Positions 45,596 to 54,864 of a stretch of 64,000 nucleotides of DNA are shown one piece after another. The notes under the pieces were generated by a model. The model had not been told where the DNA came from and searched no databases. It saw only the letters and a program-made list of their open reading frames with translations. How positions within the stretch are numbered: the first letter of the stretch is position 1; each line of letters begins with the position of its first letter. The position numbers and the translations under genes were made by a program. The stretch covers positions 1-64,000 of the forward strand of contig NZ_DIXC01000014.1 in the NCBI RefSeq assembly GCF_002435945.1, given 5' to 3'. Source of the DNA: Mesotoga sp. UBA6090 (lineage in GTDB: Bacteria; Thermotogota; Thermotogae; Petrotogales; Kosmotogaceae).

Positions 45596-46312
45596 ATGAG
45601 TATACTCAAAGTTGAAGGAGTAACAAAACGCTTCGGCGGACTTGTCGCAGTTAACAACGTCACGATGGAGATCCAGAAAGGCGAAATACTTGGTCTGATA
45701 GGACCCAACGGTGCAGGAAAGACAACTCTAACAAACCTGATATCTGGTGTTCACACCGTGAGCGAGGGTAGAATTGTGTTTGATGGAACTGATATTACAC
45801 TTCTTCCAGCACACAAAAGATGCAATCTTGGCATTGCAAGAACCTTTCAGATCGCAAGACCACTGAAGAACCTCAGCGTAGTTGAAAATGTCATGATAGG
45901 TGGTCTCTTTGGAAAGGGAGAAAAGCTAAGAGAGAGTCGAAAGAGCGCGTTGAAACTTTGCGAAACAATCGGGTTGTCTAAGCCTGATGAAACCCTTGAC
46001 AAAGTAACTGTGCTTGAAATAAAGAAAATTGAATTTGCAAGGGCCATGGCCACGAACCCGAAGATTCTGTTCCTTGATGAAGTGATGTCTGGATTGAACA
46101 TGGATGAGACTAGAGAGATGATAGAGACAGTTAGGAAGATTAGGAATACTGGTGTGACAATCTGCATTATTGAGCACGTGATGAGCGTAATAAGGGAGAT
46201 CACAGAGCGAGTTGTTGTCCTGGATAGAGGAGAAATCCTTGCAGAAGGTCCATACAGTGAAGTTTCGCAGCAACACAATGTTATCACAGCTTATCTGGGG
46301 GAGGATGCCTGA
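45596..46312 (+). CDS. ABC transporter ATPase, LivG type
   Basis: 238 residues: Walker A GPNGAGKTTL and Walker B ILFLDEVMSGLN with an unusual spacing before it. The ABC signature is weak here (DKVTVLEIKKIEFARAM, quoted in part) where LSYG-type text is expected, a modest divergence. It energises the LivHM permease. Confidence 0.9.
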   Translation: MSILKVEGVTKRFGGLVAVNNVTMEIQKGEILGLIGPNGAGKTTLTNLISGVHTVSEGRIVFDGTDITLLPAHKRCNLGIARTFQIARPLKNLSVVENVMIGGLFGKGEKLRESRKSALKLCETIGLSKPDETLDKVTVLEIKKIEFARAMATNPKILFLDEVMSGLNMDETREMIETVRKIRNTGVTICIIEHVMSVIREITERVVVLDRGEILAEGPYSEVSQQHNVITAYLGEDA

Positions 46313-47016
46313 TGCTTGAAGTCAAAAACCTATACGTTTCATACGGAAGAATTCAAGTTATTTCGGACTTTTCCTTCTCAGTCGGAAAGGAGGCAGTTGG
46401 CCTTTTTGGTCCCAACGGAGCGGGAAAGACAACTTTGATAAACTCCATAATCGGTCTTGTGAAACCGAAAGAAGGAGAAATCCTCTTTGAAGGCGAATCC
46501 CTTCTTCCCTATGAGACTCACACGATTGTGAGGAAGGGGATCTCGGTCGTTCCGCAAGACGGTGAGTTATTCCCAATCATGACGGTTCTTGAAAACCTGA
46601 AAATTGGAGCTGCCTATATCAAGGAGGCAAGAGACAGAGTCGACGAGAGGTTGGAGTTTGTCTTCAAAATATTCCCGATGCTCAAAGAACATGCTTATCA
46701 GTTGGCTGGAACGATGAGCGGAGGACAACAAAGAATGCTGGCTGTCGGCCGATCGCTAATGGCACTTCCAAGGCTGCTGATTCTTGACGAACCATCAGTG
46801 GGACTTCAGCCTTCTTTAGTTTCCGAGCTCTTCGAGAAGCTGTCCGTAATAAAGTCTGAAGGAGTATCTATGATCCTTTCGGAACAGAATGTTCGACAGG
46901 GTTTAAAGGTTATAGATAGGGGTTACGTTATTGAGAACGGCACCCTTGCAATTGAAAGCAACGCCGAAGACCTGATGCACAACGAACATGTCAAGCGCTC
47001 TTATCTCGGCTTGTGA
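46312..47016 (+). CDS. ABC transporter ATPase, LivF type
   Basis: 234 residues: Walker A GPNGAGKTTL, signature MSGGQQRMLAVGRSLM and Walker B LLILDEPSVGL. The ATG overlaps the LivG stop by one base. Complete importer: binding protein, two permeases, two ATPases. Confidence 0.93.
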   Translation: MLEVKNLYVSYGRIQVISDFSFSVGKEAVGLFGPNGAGKTTLINSIIGLVKPKEGEILFEGESLLPYETHTIVRKGISVVPQDGELFPIMTVLENLKIGAAYIKEARDRVDERLEFVFKIFPMLKEHAYQLAGTMSGGQQRMLAVGRSLMALPRLLILDEPSVGLQPSLVSELFEKLSVIKSEGVSMILSEQNVRQGLKVIDRGYVIENGTLAIESNAEDLMHNEHVKRSYLGL

Positions 47017-47047
47017 TACAAGGCGAGAAGTCCAGGAAAGAGTAGAG

Positions 47048-48010
47048 ATGCAAGAAAAGCGGTTTGTGGTAATCATTATAGTTCTCTCGTTTTCGATTGG
47101 TGTTTTTCTGGCAGAACATGTTTTTGCAGACGGCGTTGAAGATAATGCTTCTTTCGTCATCATCGATGTTAATATCAAGGATGACGAAAGAGAAATTTCA
47201 ATGCTAGATAGGAGGGAGTTAGAAATGAAGAGGACGGTTTCCGAGAATTATGCGAGGATATTGGACAAGAAGATCTTCTATCTAAAGACTGTAGGTTCTG
47301 AAGGAATTCCTGTTGTCTTTGTTCACGGGAATTTTGCTTCAAGTACTTGGTTCGAGCCCTCTCTAGAAATTCTACCTCAGAGATTCAAGGGCTATGCAAT
47401 TGATCTACCTAGTTTCGGCAGATCCGACAGACTCGAAGAGATTAGCATTGATAACTATGCGAACTATGTGATTGATTTCATACTTGAAATGGAAGCAGAT
47501 GGAGTTGTTCTCGTTGGACACTCTTTGGGAGGTGCAGTTGCTCAAAGCGTTGTCACAAAGAGACCCGATCTGATTGATAGGGTAGTCTTAGTAGACCCGG
47601 CCCCGCCAGACGGATTAATCACTCCGAAAGAAGTTTATCCTTACCTGGAGATGTACAAAGGAAACAGAGAGCTTCTCAAGAAGGCGCTCATGGGTGTGAT
47701 GCCTACTCGTAAGGAAGATGATTTTCTTGAACGCCTTGTTGACGACGCTCTTCTGATGGACGAAAAATGTTTTGTAGAAAATGCCAGGGCGCTAGAAGAA
47801 TATGATTTCAGTGACGAGCTGAAAAAGACAGAAGTGCCTCACTTGGTGATAGTTGGAAAGCTAGACCAGCTAATTTCTGAGGAGATGGCAAGGAGATTCG
47901 AAAAGCTCATCAAGAACATCGAAGTGAAGGTACTTCAGGAATATGGTCACAGCGTAATAGTAGAGAATACAGAGCTTTTCATGGAGATATTCAGTGATTT
48001 CATCGACTGA
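47048..48010 (+). CDS. exported or membrane-anchored alpha/beta hydrolase
   Basis: About 320 residues from ATG 47048: an N-terminal hydrophobic signal (VVIIIVLSFSIGVFLA), then an alpha/beta-hydrolase domain with HGNFASS, nucleophile GHSLGGAVAQ, acid in GKLDQLIS and His in YGHSVIVE. Being exported, it could cleave esters outside the membrane and feed the adjacent importer. The start is 31 bases after the livF stop; a strong SD is not obvious. Confidence 0.82.
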   Translation: MQEKRFVVIIIVLSFSIGVFLAEHVFADGVEDNASFVIIDVNIKDDEREISMLDRRELEMKRTVSENYARILDKKIFYLKTVGSEGIPVVFVHGNFASSTWFEPSLEILPQRFKGYAIDLPSFGRSDRLEEISIDNYANYVIDFILEMEADGVVLVGHSLGGAVAQSVVTKRPDLIDRVVLVDPAPPDGLITPKEVYPYLEMYKGNRELLKKALMGVMPTRKEDDFLERLVDDALLMDEKCFVENARALEEYDFSDELKKTEVPHLVIVGKLDQLISEEMARRFEKLIKNIEVKVLQEYGHSVIVENTELFMEIFSDFID

Positions 48011-48026
48011 TTACATCTAGAATCTG

Positions 48027-48052
48027 CGGGGCCATTGGGCCCCGTTTGTTTT
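48027..48052 (+). terminator. terminator after the exported hydrolase
   Basis: Seven-base stem cggggcc/ggccccg (48027-48033, 48038-48044), loop attg, followed by TTTGTTTTA. It ends the locus. Stem identical to that after gap. Confidence 0.85.
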
Positions 48053-48166
48053 ACCGAAAAAGATCCCTTCTTCTATCCCTGTCTAGCTTTCTTCCTCCAG
48101 TAATTTGTCGAGTGATTCATTAACCAATCTTCTTATCTTTTCTGACTTGACTGTACACTTAACATT

Positions 48167-49203
48167 TTAACCATCGTAAACACTCTCCAGCAATCTTCCC
48201 TTCTTCAGCTTTTCCAAATGATTGCTAAGGTCCCCTGCAGAAATTTTCAGCTTCTCAGCAAGAGAAACCGGGCTGTTGGGTTCCCTGCTAAGTTCTTTAA
48301 GGATCGCAAGCCTTTCTCTATCTGCCAGACATCAAAAACATCGATGCACTCCAGTCGCTCATCCTTCTCTCTGAATGGAACTTCCATCCTGTCGTAACCA
48401 AGAATGAAGAGATACCTGTCCTTATTGATCATTAGGCTTGCCTGGTCGAGACGAAGAAAAGGAGAGACACTCAGTTCTAAAGTAGTGACCGTTTCGAGAA
48501 CATCAAAAAGACTGACAAGATTGAGTCTCTCAAGATATGATGTCCCATCCTCTTGAACATGTCTCTCGAGCAATCTTAGATATTTCTGGTTAGATTTCCT
48601 CACATCATTCCTGATCTTACTGAAAACATTTTCCAGAAACCATTCAAACGGATATAAGAGATCCTCTTTTGTCTGAGATGGGTTTTCAAGCAGTTCAAGG
48701 AATGCTCGCCTTCTGAATAGATGAGAAGATAGTGCTCTCAGTTATGAAAAGGAGTATATCTCGTCCAGGGTGAGTTTCTCTATTAGCTCTTCAAACTGAG
48801 AATTCTCTCTTTCTTTTATGTCCGACCCAAATCCGGTTCTGAGAAAACGTCCGAGTATGCTCTTCTCGGAAGTTTGCTTTAGAGCTTCAATGAAGTCTTC
48901 CGGGCTTTGAAGATTACGTTCTTGGACCAGAGCAAAGGTGCCTACACCGAAATACGTTTCACAATCAAAAAAACGTTCAAAAAGTTCTTCAATGTCCGAG
49001 GGAAGTGATCTCTTTGTCTCCTTTACCCAATCAATAATCTCTGCATCGGGTTTGAATTGCTCTATGAAATCCTGGTCTTTGTACGCGCCCACTATCATTT
49101 CGTTGCAGTTGACCCTCATAATACTCAATAGAAAATCGTAGGACGGCCAAACTATGTACTTTATCTTCTCTAGCATGAATAAGACCTCCTCTATCGTTCT
49201 CAC
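48167..49203 (-). pseudogene. broken ArsR-type regulator with C-terminal HTH (DUF5937-like)
   Basis: Reading on the minus strand from 49203 (or ATG 49176), one frame runs to TAA at 48742-48744, continues in the same frame (LRALSSHLFRRRAF onward) to about 48330, then shifts by one base. The shifted frame gives LADRERLAILKEL, then SLAEKLKISAGDLSNHLEKL, a clear winged HTH, and ends at TAA 48167-48169. So one gene carries a nonsense codon and a one-base deletion near 48328. The layout of N-terminal sensor and C-terminal HTH fits ArsR-like DUF5937 proteins. Confidence 0.8.
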
Positions 49204-49674
49204 TCTACATTATAGTAAAGAAGTCACCACATAGTATTTGACTGAAGAGATAGTTTGTTTCATGTCATAGCGTTCACGGATCCCTCTCTGGTAGTCTGAC
49301 ACCCTTTAGCTGATCTTCCTGAGGAATGATTGTTGAGGTAGGAAGTGACCCAGGAATACGCACAGAAATGGAGGCATCCTCTATCACCTGGTTGGCGGCC
49401 ATTTGGCAGGAGTCATACATAGCCGTTTTGTGTCTTCTTCCTTTTCCTCTGTTAGAATTGTCATACAAGAACGTTGAATTGTTCTCAGGCGGTCAAAAAA
49501 GAATTATCAGTGGATACCGACAGTGAAAACTCTTTCATTTTTTTGCAGCAATAAATAAATTAGGAAGAGACAAGTTAAGAGTGATATTCCTTAACAACCG
49601 CCTCTAAATGCTTCTGTAGAGATTTATTCTAATCTGGAATTGGTAGTAAGCTATATAAGAAAGGGGGATTTCGC
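49204..49674. other. intergenic region, no gene recognised
   Basis: About 470 bases with only short unassignable frames on both strands. It holds the upstream region of the ROK-xyl genes, including a weak dyad agatt/aatct near 49618-49633 that may be an operator. Nothing else is supportable. Confidence 0.45.
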
Positions 49675-50850
49675 TTGGTCGGCAAGAAGCTGGATTCAGA
49701 AAACATTGGAAGATCCAATAGAAAGCTGATTCTTCAGTTATTGAGGAAGAGCCCCGTGACGACTAGAAGAGATCTTGCCATCGCATCTGGTCTAAATCCC
49801 AGTACTGTGACAAAGATAATCAAAGACTTTCTTTCTATGGGCCTTTGCGAGGAGATCAAGGCCGAAGATACTGGCCGTATAGGGAGGAAAGCGATTGTTC
49901 TTCGACTAAACAGGAAGGCTTTCATGTCAGTGGTAATAGATATTGGAGTTGAAGAAACAATCGTCGGCAAAGGCTTCTTTGATGGTTCAGTATCTGTTGT
50001 CAACAAATTCAGTACCCCTCATGACTTCGATGAATTCATGAAAGTGCTTTCTGCAGAGACGCAGATGATTTCGAGAAATATCCCGAAGTACAGGTTTCTC
50101 GGCTATTCGGTTTCGGTTCCTGGAATTGTTGACGTTGAGAATTCAAGGATAGTTTACGTGCCACATCTCGGCTGGAAGGATCTTGTTCTAAGAGAAAGGC
50201 TTTCCAGACGGTATCCCGTCTTTCTTGACAATGAAGCGAACCTTTCACTGATTGCGGAGAAATGGAACAACCCTTCTCTGGTTTCTGCAGTGGATGTTGT
50301 GTTCGTGTATGTATCTGAGGGAATTGGCTGCGGAATAATGTTCGACGGACAGATATACAGAGGACGTGATTACTCCGCCGGTGAATTGGGACACATGACT
50401 GTGCAAATCGATGGAAAGAAATGTTATTGTGGGAATTTCGGTTGCTGGGAAACAGTAGCCTCCACTGAAGCGATCGTAGCCAGGGCAAATGAAATGGGAT
50501 TTGCGCTTGGGGGGGATAGCAACAACGAGAAGTACTTGAGCATCCTGAGTTCATCTGAAACTATTCTTGAGCCTCTTTTGAGCCAGATTGAGAAGAGTCT
50601 CGCTGTTGGTATAATCAACATCGTGAATTCGCTTGATCCTGAGGTTGTTATTCTGGGCGGAGTCGCTTCGATGATTCCTGAAAGCTCGTTGCACAACCTG
50701 ATTGATCTGGTGAATTCGAGGGTTCTCTATGCTACCGGTCAGAAAATCAGGATAATCAGAAGCGTCCTCCATGAAAAGGGAATGGCTAGTTCGAAAATGA
50801 TAGGAGCCGCTCTGCACATAGTTGATAAGAAAACAGTTGATTTTGTCTAG
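49675..50850 (+). CDS. ROK-family transcriptional regulator, probably xylose-responsive
   Basis: 391 residues: N-terminal winged HTH (TTRRDLAIASGLNPSTVTKI) followed by a sugar-kinase-like ROK domain with the zinc motif CYCGNFGCWE and EGIGCGIMFDG. ROK-HTH proteins such as XylR repress sugar genes until the sugar binds. TTG 49675 follows AAGGGGGAT. Location before xylulokinase and xylose isomerase supports the role. Confidence 0.88.
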   Translation: MVGKKLDSENIGRSNRKLILQLLRKSPVTTRRDLAIASGLNPSTVTKIIKDFLSMGLCEEIKAEDTGRIGRKAIVLRLNRKAFMSVVIDIGVEETIVGKGFFDGSVSVVNKFSTPHDFDEFMKVLSAETQMISRNIPKYRFLGYSVSVPGIVDVENSRIVYVPHLGWKDLVLRERLSRRYPVFLDNEANLSLIAEKWNNPSLVSAVDVVFVYVSEGIGCGIMFDGQIYRGRDYSAGELGHMTVQIDGKKCYCGNFGCWETVASTEAIVARANEMGFALGGDSNNEKYLSILSSSETILEPLLSQIEKSLAVGIINIVNSLDPEVVILGGVASMIPESSLHNLIDLVNSRVLYATGQKIRIIRSVLHEKGMASSKMIGAALHIVDKKTVDFV

Positions 50851-50863
50851 AGGGAGTAATGTT

Positions 50864-52339
50864 ATGACTACAGTGTTTGGAATAGACGTCGGAACGAATT
50901 CTGTAAAGGGAATCGCAGTTGACGAAAACGGAAATGTTATTGATTCTTCCATTTATCAAATTTCAATGGAGACCCCTAGACCTGGGTGGGCTCAACAGAA
51001 TCCCGAGTTATGGTGGAATGCAGTTTCGGTTGTTTTGAAAGCTCTCGCCAGTAGGAATGGAGCCTATCCCTCTGCAATATCTGTTAGTGGACAGATGCAT
51101 TCTCTCGTTGCGCTCGATGAAAAAGGTGATGTCGTTTATCCCGCGATCCTGTGGTGTGATCAGAGGACGGAGCGTCAGTGTTTGAGGATAACCGAGCGGT
51201 TTGGTGGAGAGAAGAAAGTCATCGAGAAGTTTGGGAACCCTGTACTGACTGGATTCACACTTCCAAAAATACTGTGGCTTGCCGATAACGAACCTTCGAG
51301 CTTCAGAAGAATTCGAACCTGGATGCTGCCGAAGGATTACATAGTTATGAGGCTGACGGGCGTGGTTGCGACTGATTTTTCGGATGCTTCGGGAACCTCT
51401 ATGCTGGATCTCAACGGCTCATTTGACAGGCGAATTGAGGAGATCGCAGGTATCAGCTTCTCTGCGAATCCTGCTTTGATTGCATCAGGTGAGATCGCTG
51501 GAACTGTTACTCATTCTTCACTTCCTGAGTTGAGAGATGTACCGGTCGTAATTGGCGGGGCGGACAATGCTGCGTCGGCTTATGGTTGCGGGGTTGAACA
51601 ACCGGGAGATGCAGTGGTAAGTGTAGGAACTTCGGGAACGGTTGTTGCTTTGACCAAACAACGGGTTCCAGATGCAGGAGGCGGAGTGCATCTTTTCAGA
51701 CATGTAACAGGGAATGACTTCTATCATATGGCAGTGATTCTATCAGCCACAAATTCACTTAATTGGTTCAAAGAGAGATTTGGAGAAAGCCTCTCCTTTG
51801 AAGCTCTGGAAAACTTGGTCGCAAGAACGCCGGTAGGTTCCAGTGGAGTAATCTTCTTGCCATACCTTAACGGCGAAAGAACGCCGCACCGCGATCCGAA
51901 CGCAAGAGGGACCCTCTTTGGTTTTTCCACTTTTCACAGCGTTGGAGACATCTTTAGGAGCATTTACGAAGGTGTGGGCTTTGCTCTTAGAGAGGGAGCA
52001 GAACTGATTGAGAGTCTTGGGTCGGATCTTAGCAACGTGAGGATTGTCGGCGGAGGTTCAAGGAGCGATACGTGGTGTCAGATCATCGCAGACAATCTTG
52101 GCAAGTCGATCTGGTTACCTGAAGTTGACGAGGGTCCGGCATATGGATCCGCACGACTAGCCGCAGGAGCTGTAGGGATCGATTCTTCATCATGGATCAG
52201 GATGAAAAAAGAGTACAGGCCTGACGAGAGTGCTAAGAGAATCTATGACAGTGTTTTCAGCATATACAAAAATCTATATGGAAGCATAAAAGACAACTAT
52301 AGAGAGATAAGCGAGCTGCAGGAAAGAATAGTAGATTGA
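50864..52339 (+). CDS. xylB: xylulokinase
   Basis: About 491 residues of the FGGY kinase family: FGIDVGTNSVKG, ISVSGQMHSLVAL, WCDQRTE, GGADNAASAYGCG, VGTSGTV and the FGGY signature region GVGFALREGAELI. It phosphorylates D-xylulose to enter the pentose phosphate pathway. ATG 50864 follows GAGGGAG that overlaps the regulator's stop. Confidence 0.94.
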   Translation: MTTVFGIDVGTNSVKGIAVDENGNVIDSSIYQISMETPRPGWAQQNPELWWNAVSVVLKALASRNGAYPSAISVSGQMHSLVALDEKGDVVYPAILWCDQRTERQCLRITERFGGEKKVIEKFGNPVLTGFTLPKILWLADNEPSSFRRIRTWMLPKDYIVMRLTGVVATDFSDASGTSMLDLNGSFDRRIEEIAGISFSANPALIASGEIAGTVTHSSLPELRDVPVVIGGADNAASAYGCGVEQPGDAVVSVGTSGTVVALTKQRVPDAGGGVHLFRHVTGNDFYHMAVILSATNSLNWFKERFGESLSFEALENLVARTPVGSSGVIFLPYLNGERTPHRDPNARGTLFGFSTFHSVGDIFRSIYEGVGFALREGAELIESLGSDLSNVRIVGGGSRSDTWCQIIADNLGKSIWLPEVDEGPAYGSARLAAGAVGIDSSSWIRMKKEYRPDESAKRIYDSVFSIYKNLYGSIKDNYREISELQERIVD

Positions 52340-52352
52340 AAGGAGGAAATGA

Positions 52353-53675
52353 ATGGGCATTTTCGACAAGATAGAGAAGATTCAGTACAAAGGGCCTGAC
52401 AATCGCGACCCTATGGCTTTCAGCTTTTATAACCCCGACGAAGTCATTATGGGGAAGACAATGAGGGAGTATTTGAGGTTTGCTATTGCCTTCTGGCATA
52501 CATTTCAGGGAGACGGACTGGATATGTTTGGCAAGCCTACTATGAAAAGAAGCTGGGATTCGGTACTGGATCCGATGACTCTCGCAAAGCTGAAGATCGA
52601 TGCGGTATTTGAATTCTGTGAGAAGTTGAGTGTTGACTACTTCTGTTTTCACGACCGTGACATAGCACCTGAAGGAGAAACGCTGAGAGAAACCAACAGT
52701 AAGCTCGATCAGGTTGTTAGTCACATAGCCGATCACCTAAAGACAAGTGACGTCGGCATACTGTGGGGAACTGCGAACCTCTTCGCCAATCCGAGATTCA
52801 TGCACGGGGCAGCTACTTCCTGCGATGCAGATGTCTACGCCTATGCTGCGGCCCAGGTGAAAAAGGCAATTGAAGTTACCAAGGAGTTGGGCGGAAAGAA
52901 CTACGTATTCTGGGGTGGAAGGGAAGGCTACGAAACCTTACTGAATACGGATATGGGCTTCGAAATGAACAATTTAGCGAGGTTTTTCCATATGGCTGTG
53001 GACCACGCCAGGGAGATCGGTTTTACGGGTCAGTTTCTCATTGAACCCAAGCCCATGGAACCTATGAAGCATCAGTACGATTTTGATGTTGCAAATGCGT
53101 TGTCTTTCTTAAGAAAATACGGTCTCGAAGGGTATTTCAAGTTCAATGTCGAGGCTAATCATGCAACTCTTGCAGGGCATACGTTTCAGCATGAGCTGAG
53201 ATTTGCCCGGATCAATGGGTTGCTTGGAAGTGTGGATGCCAATCAGGGAGATCTGCTGTTGGGATGGGATACGGATCAATTCCCAACCGATGTTTACTCA
53301 ACAACTCTTGGAATGTACGAGATAATCAAAAATGGAGGGCTAAATCCCGGTGGCCTGAACTTCGATGCCAAGGTGAGAAGGGGTTCCTACAGGGAGCGAG
53401 ACCTTTTTGTGGCTCACATTGCCGGTATGGATACATTTGCCCTGGGGCTGAAAGCTGCTGCCAGACTAATAGATGAAGGGACTCTGGAAAGGCTTCTCAA
53501 GGAAAGGTACGGAAGCTTTGAGTCTGGAATTGGGAAGGACATCTTAGAAGGTAGAGCGAGTTTTCGATCGCTTGAAGAGTACATTATCGACAAGAAAAAC
53601 CCTCTTCTAGAACCATCAAATCAGGAATACCTCGAGAGGCTTTTGAACTGGGCAATAATAGCTGCAGGTAAATAA
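52353..53675 (+). CDS. xylA: xylose isomerase
   Basis: 440 residues, class II length. Active-site pieces: FCFHDRDIAPEG with the catalytic His, LIEPKPMEPMKHQYD with the metal-binding Glu and Lys, FNVEANHATLAGH, and DANQGDLLLGWDTDQFP. It interconverts D-xylose and D-xylulose. AAAGGAGG precedes the ATG. No xylose transporter gene is adjacent. Confidence 0.96.
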   Translation: MGIFDKIEKIQYKGPDNRDPMAFSFYNPDEVIMGKTMREYLRFAIAFWHTFQGDGLDMFGKPTMKRSWDSVLDPMTLAKLKIDAVFEFCEKLSVDYFCFHDRDIAPEGETLRETNSKLDQVVSHIADHLKTSDVGILWGTANLFANPRFMHGAATSCDADVYAYAAAQVKKAIEVTKELGGKNYVFWGGREGYETLLNTDMGFEMNNLARFFHMAVDHAREIGFTGQFLIEPKPMEPMKHQYDFDVANALSFLRKYGLEGYFKFNVEANHATLAGHTFQHELRFARINGLLGSVDANQGDLLLGWDTDQFPTDVYSTTLGMYEIIKNGGLNPGGLNFDAKVRRGSYRERDLFVAHIAGMDTFALGLKAAARLIDEGTLERLLKERYGSFESGIGKDILEGRASFRSLEEYIIDKKNPLLEPSNQEYLERLLNWAIIAAGK

Positions 53676-53703
53676 GAGGCCCGGGCTTCATATGACTTAG
53701 AAC

Positions 53704-53731
53704 GAGCAGCCAAACCGGCTGCTCTCTTTTC
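53704..53731 (+). terminator. terminator after xylA
   Basis: Eight-base stem gagcagcc/ggctgctc (53704-53711, 53717-53724), loop aaacc, followed by TCTTTT. Confidence 0.82.
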
Positions 53732-53889
53732 ATGAGAGAGACAATGCGGGTAAAAAATGAAAGACTTCTCATTGGTCCAAAATAGCGGTGATGTGAAGTT
53801 TTTTGCAGGGACGAGAGCGATAGAGTCTCCAGATGCAAATTGGGAGGTGTTCTGCTCAACACATAGTTGTTCACTGTACTTGAGAAGTT

Positions 53890-54165
53890 GTGTGCAGAAT
53901 AGGAAATCTAGACGATCTATGCAGGAAACTCAACATTTATCTTGGCTTCTACAATAACCTGAGACCTCATGGATCTCTGAATTACAGTTCACCGACAGAT
54001 TTTTCCCAAATCCAGAGCAATTACGAGGAACTGTTAGTTAAACTCTCTAGTGTCCATATATTATTCTCCAATAACCAAGGGTCAGACCGGACACAAGAAA
54101 GAACGCCTTTCATAGAAGATACTCTCCACCGTTCAAGTGGAGATCAAAGTGTCTCCCTTTGTTGA
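53890..54165 (+). pseudogene. C-terminal fragment of an rve-type (IS3/IS481-like) transposase
   Basis: Only the far C-terminus is left: NIYLGFYNNLRPHGSLNY then SPTDF (about 53930-54004), the conserved end of integrase-core transposases. A stop (TGA 53881) closes the frame just upstream, and no catalytic DDE region or intact ends are visible. It is debris of an old insertion in the xylA 3' flank. Confidence 0.7.
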
Positions 54166-54300
54166 CTGTCTGGCAACATGTACCCGTTCATCGAAAGAGC
54201 AGTTGCAAGCTCTAGAGCAAAAAGACTAAGATTCCGTTATGCTGAACATGAGGTCCGTTCTTGACGTGCACACACCCCGTCGATGATGGAACCGTCGATA

Positions 54301-54316
54301 CCCCTCTCGAGAGGGG
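54301..54316. repeat. 16-bp perfect palindrome (cccctctc/gagagggg)
   Basis: cccctctc followed directly by gagagggg, then ATTTAGG. From memory this resembles a palindrome type common between genes of many bacteria; copy number in this genome is not known to me. Confidence 0.6.
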
Positions 54317-54343
54317 ATTTAGGAGCTCTTTAAGACCTTTGAA

Positions 54344-54595
54344 GATCCGAGATCCTTACTTGTCCTCTTTGCTTTCCCCTTCTCTCTACTCTCTGAACAA
54401 ATGGTCTGACCAAGAACGAAGAAAAGATCTTCGCTCTGGAAAGAATAACGGGTTCTCCTCGGCGAACGGAGAACCAATTTCTGTTGTTCTTCCGACCTCC
54501 GACCCCGTACCCCCAACCCCGGTTCTTGTTCTTCCCTCTTACAACTCACAACTTGTAACTTGCAACTGATCTTTTGCTCTTTCCTACCCCCTACC
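54344..54595. repeat. heptamer-phased tandem sequence
   Basis: From 54484 to 54595 the plus strand divides cleanly into 16 heptamers. tccgacc occurs twice in a row (54491, 54498); ttgttct occurs at 54484 and 54526 in phase; the four units 54540-54567 all end in aact; tcctacc and ccctacc follow at 54582 and 54589. A weaker, in-phase signal goes back to 54344 (gatccga, then gatcctt; gaacgaa, then gaaaaga). This resembles the short heptanucleotide repeats described in filamentous cyanobacteria, in form only. Confidence 0.6.
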
Positions 54596-54625
54596 GCATC
54601 TGCAACCACCTTTCAAATAACCCAG

Positions 54626-54646
54626 ATCCTGAGTCAAGCGCAGGAT
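54626..54646. repeat. hairpin with arms atcctg/caggat
   Basis: Arms at 54626-54631 and 54641-54646, loop of nine. With flanks CCAG and GACCC it resembles, from memory, the widespread GTCATCCTGA...AGGATCT class of intergenic palindromes. Confidence 0.5.
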
Positions 54647-54660
54647 GACCCTGAACAAGA

Positions 54661-54702
54661 GCCCCAAACAGAAGCACAAAACATAAGCCCCAAACGTAAG
54701 CA
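54661..54702. repeat. 16-base imperfect direct repeat
   Basis: gccccaaacagaagca (54661-54676) and gccccaaacgtaagca (54687-54702), 14 of 16 identical, 26 bases apart. Confidence 0.55.
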
Positions 54703-54864
54703 TTTTGGGTCAGGCTCCACGGAATAACTGCAGAGTAAATCGTTTTTTCACCACACCCGAGACCCTACACTCGATACTCTGCTCTCTCCGTCTGAACTCT
54801 ATTCGACATCCCGTTCCTTCCTCTTAGGTGCCTCACGTTCCGGTCCTTGCCCTTATCGGTGAAA

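Noticed and set aside
46988..47047. Longer N-terminus for the exported hydrolase
   Set aside because: It would overlap livF and place polar residues before the signal peptide; ATG 47048 gives a normal signal.
49326..49526. 66-codon plus-strand frame before the ROK gene
   Set aside because: No SD and no recognised domain; an overlapping minus-strand frame is equally unsupported.
53584..53874. 96-codon minus-strand frame after xylA
   Set aside because: It runs antisense through the xylA end and its terminator hairpin, which argues against a real gene.
54344..54595. CRISPR array
   Set aside because: No direct repeats of 23-40 bases with unique spacers; the period is seven bases.
54261..54609. 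Open frames on both strands across the heptamer tract
   Set aside because: Composition follows the seven-base repeat rather than codon usage; no SD or family match.
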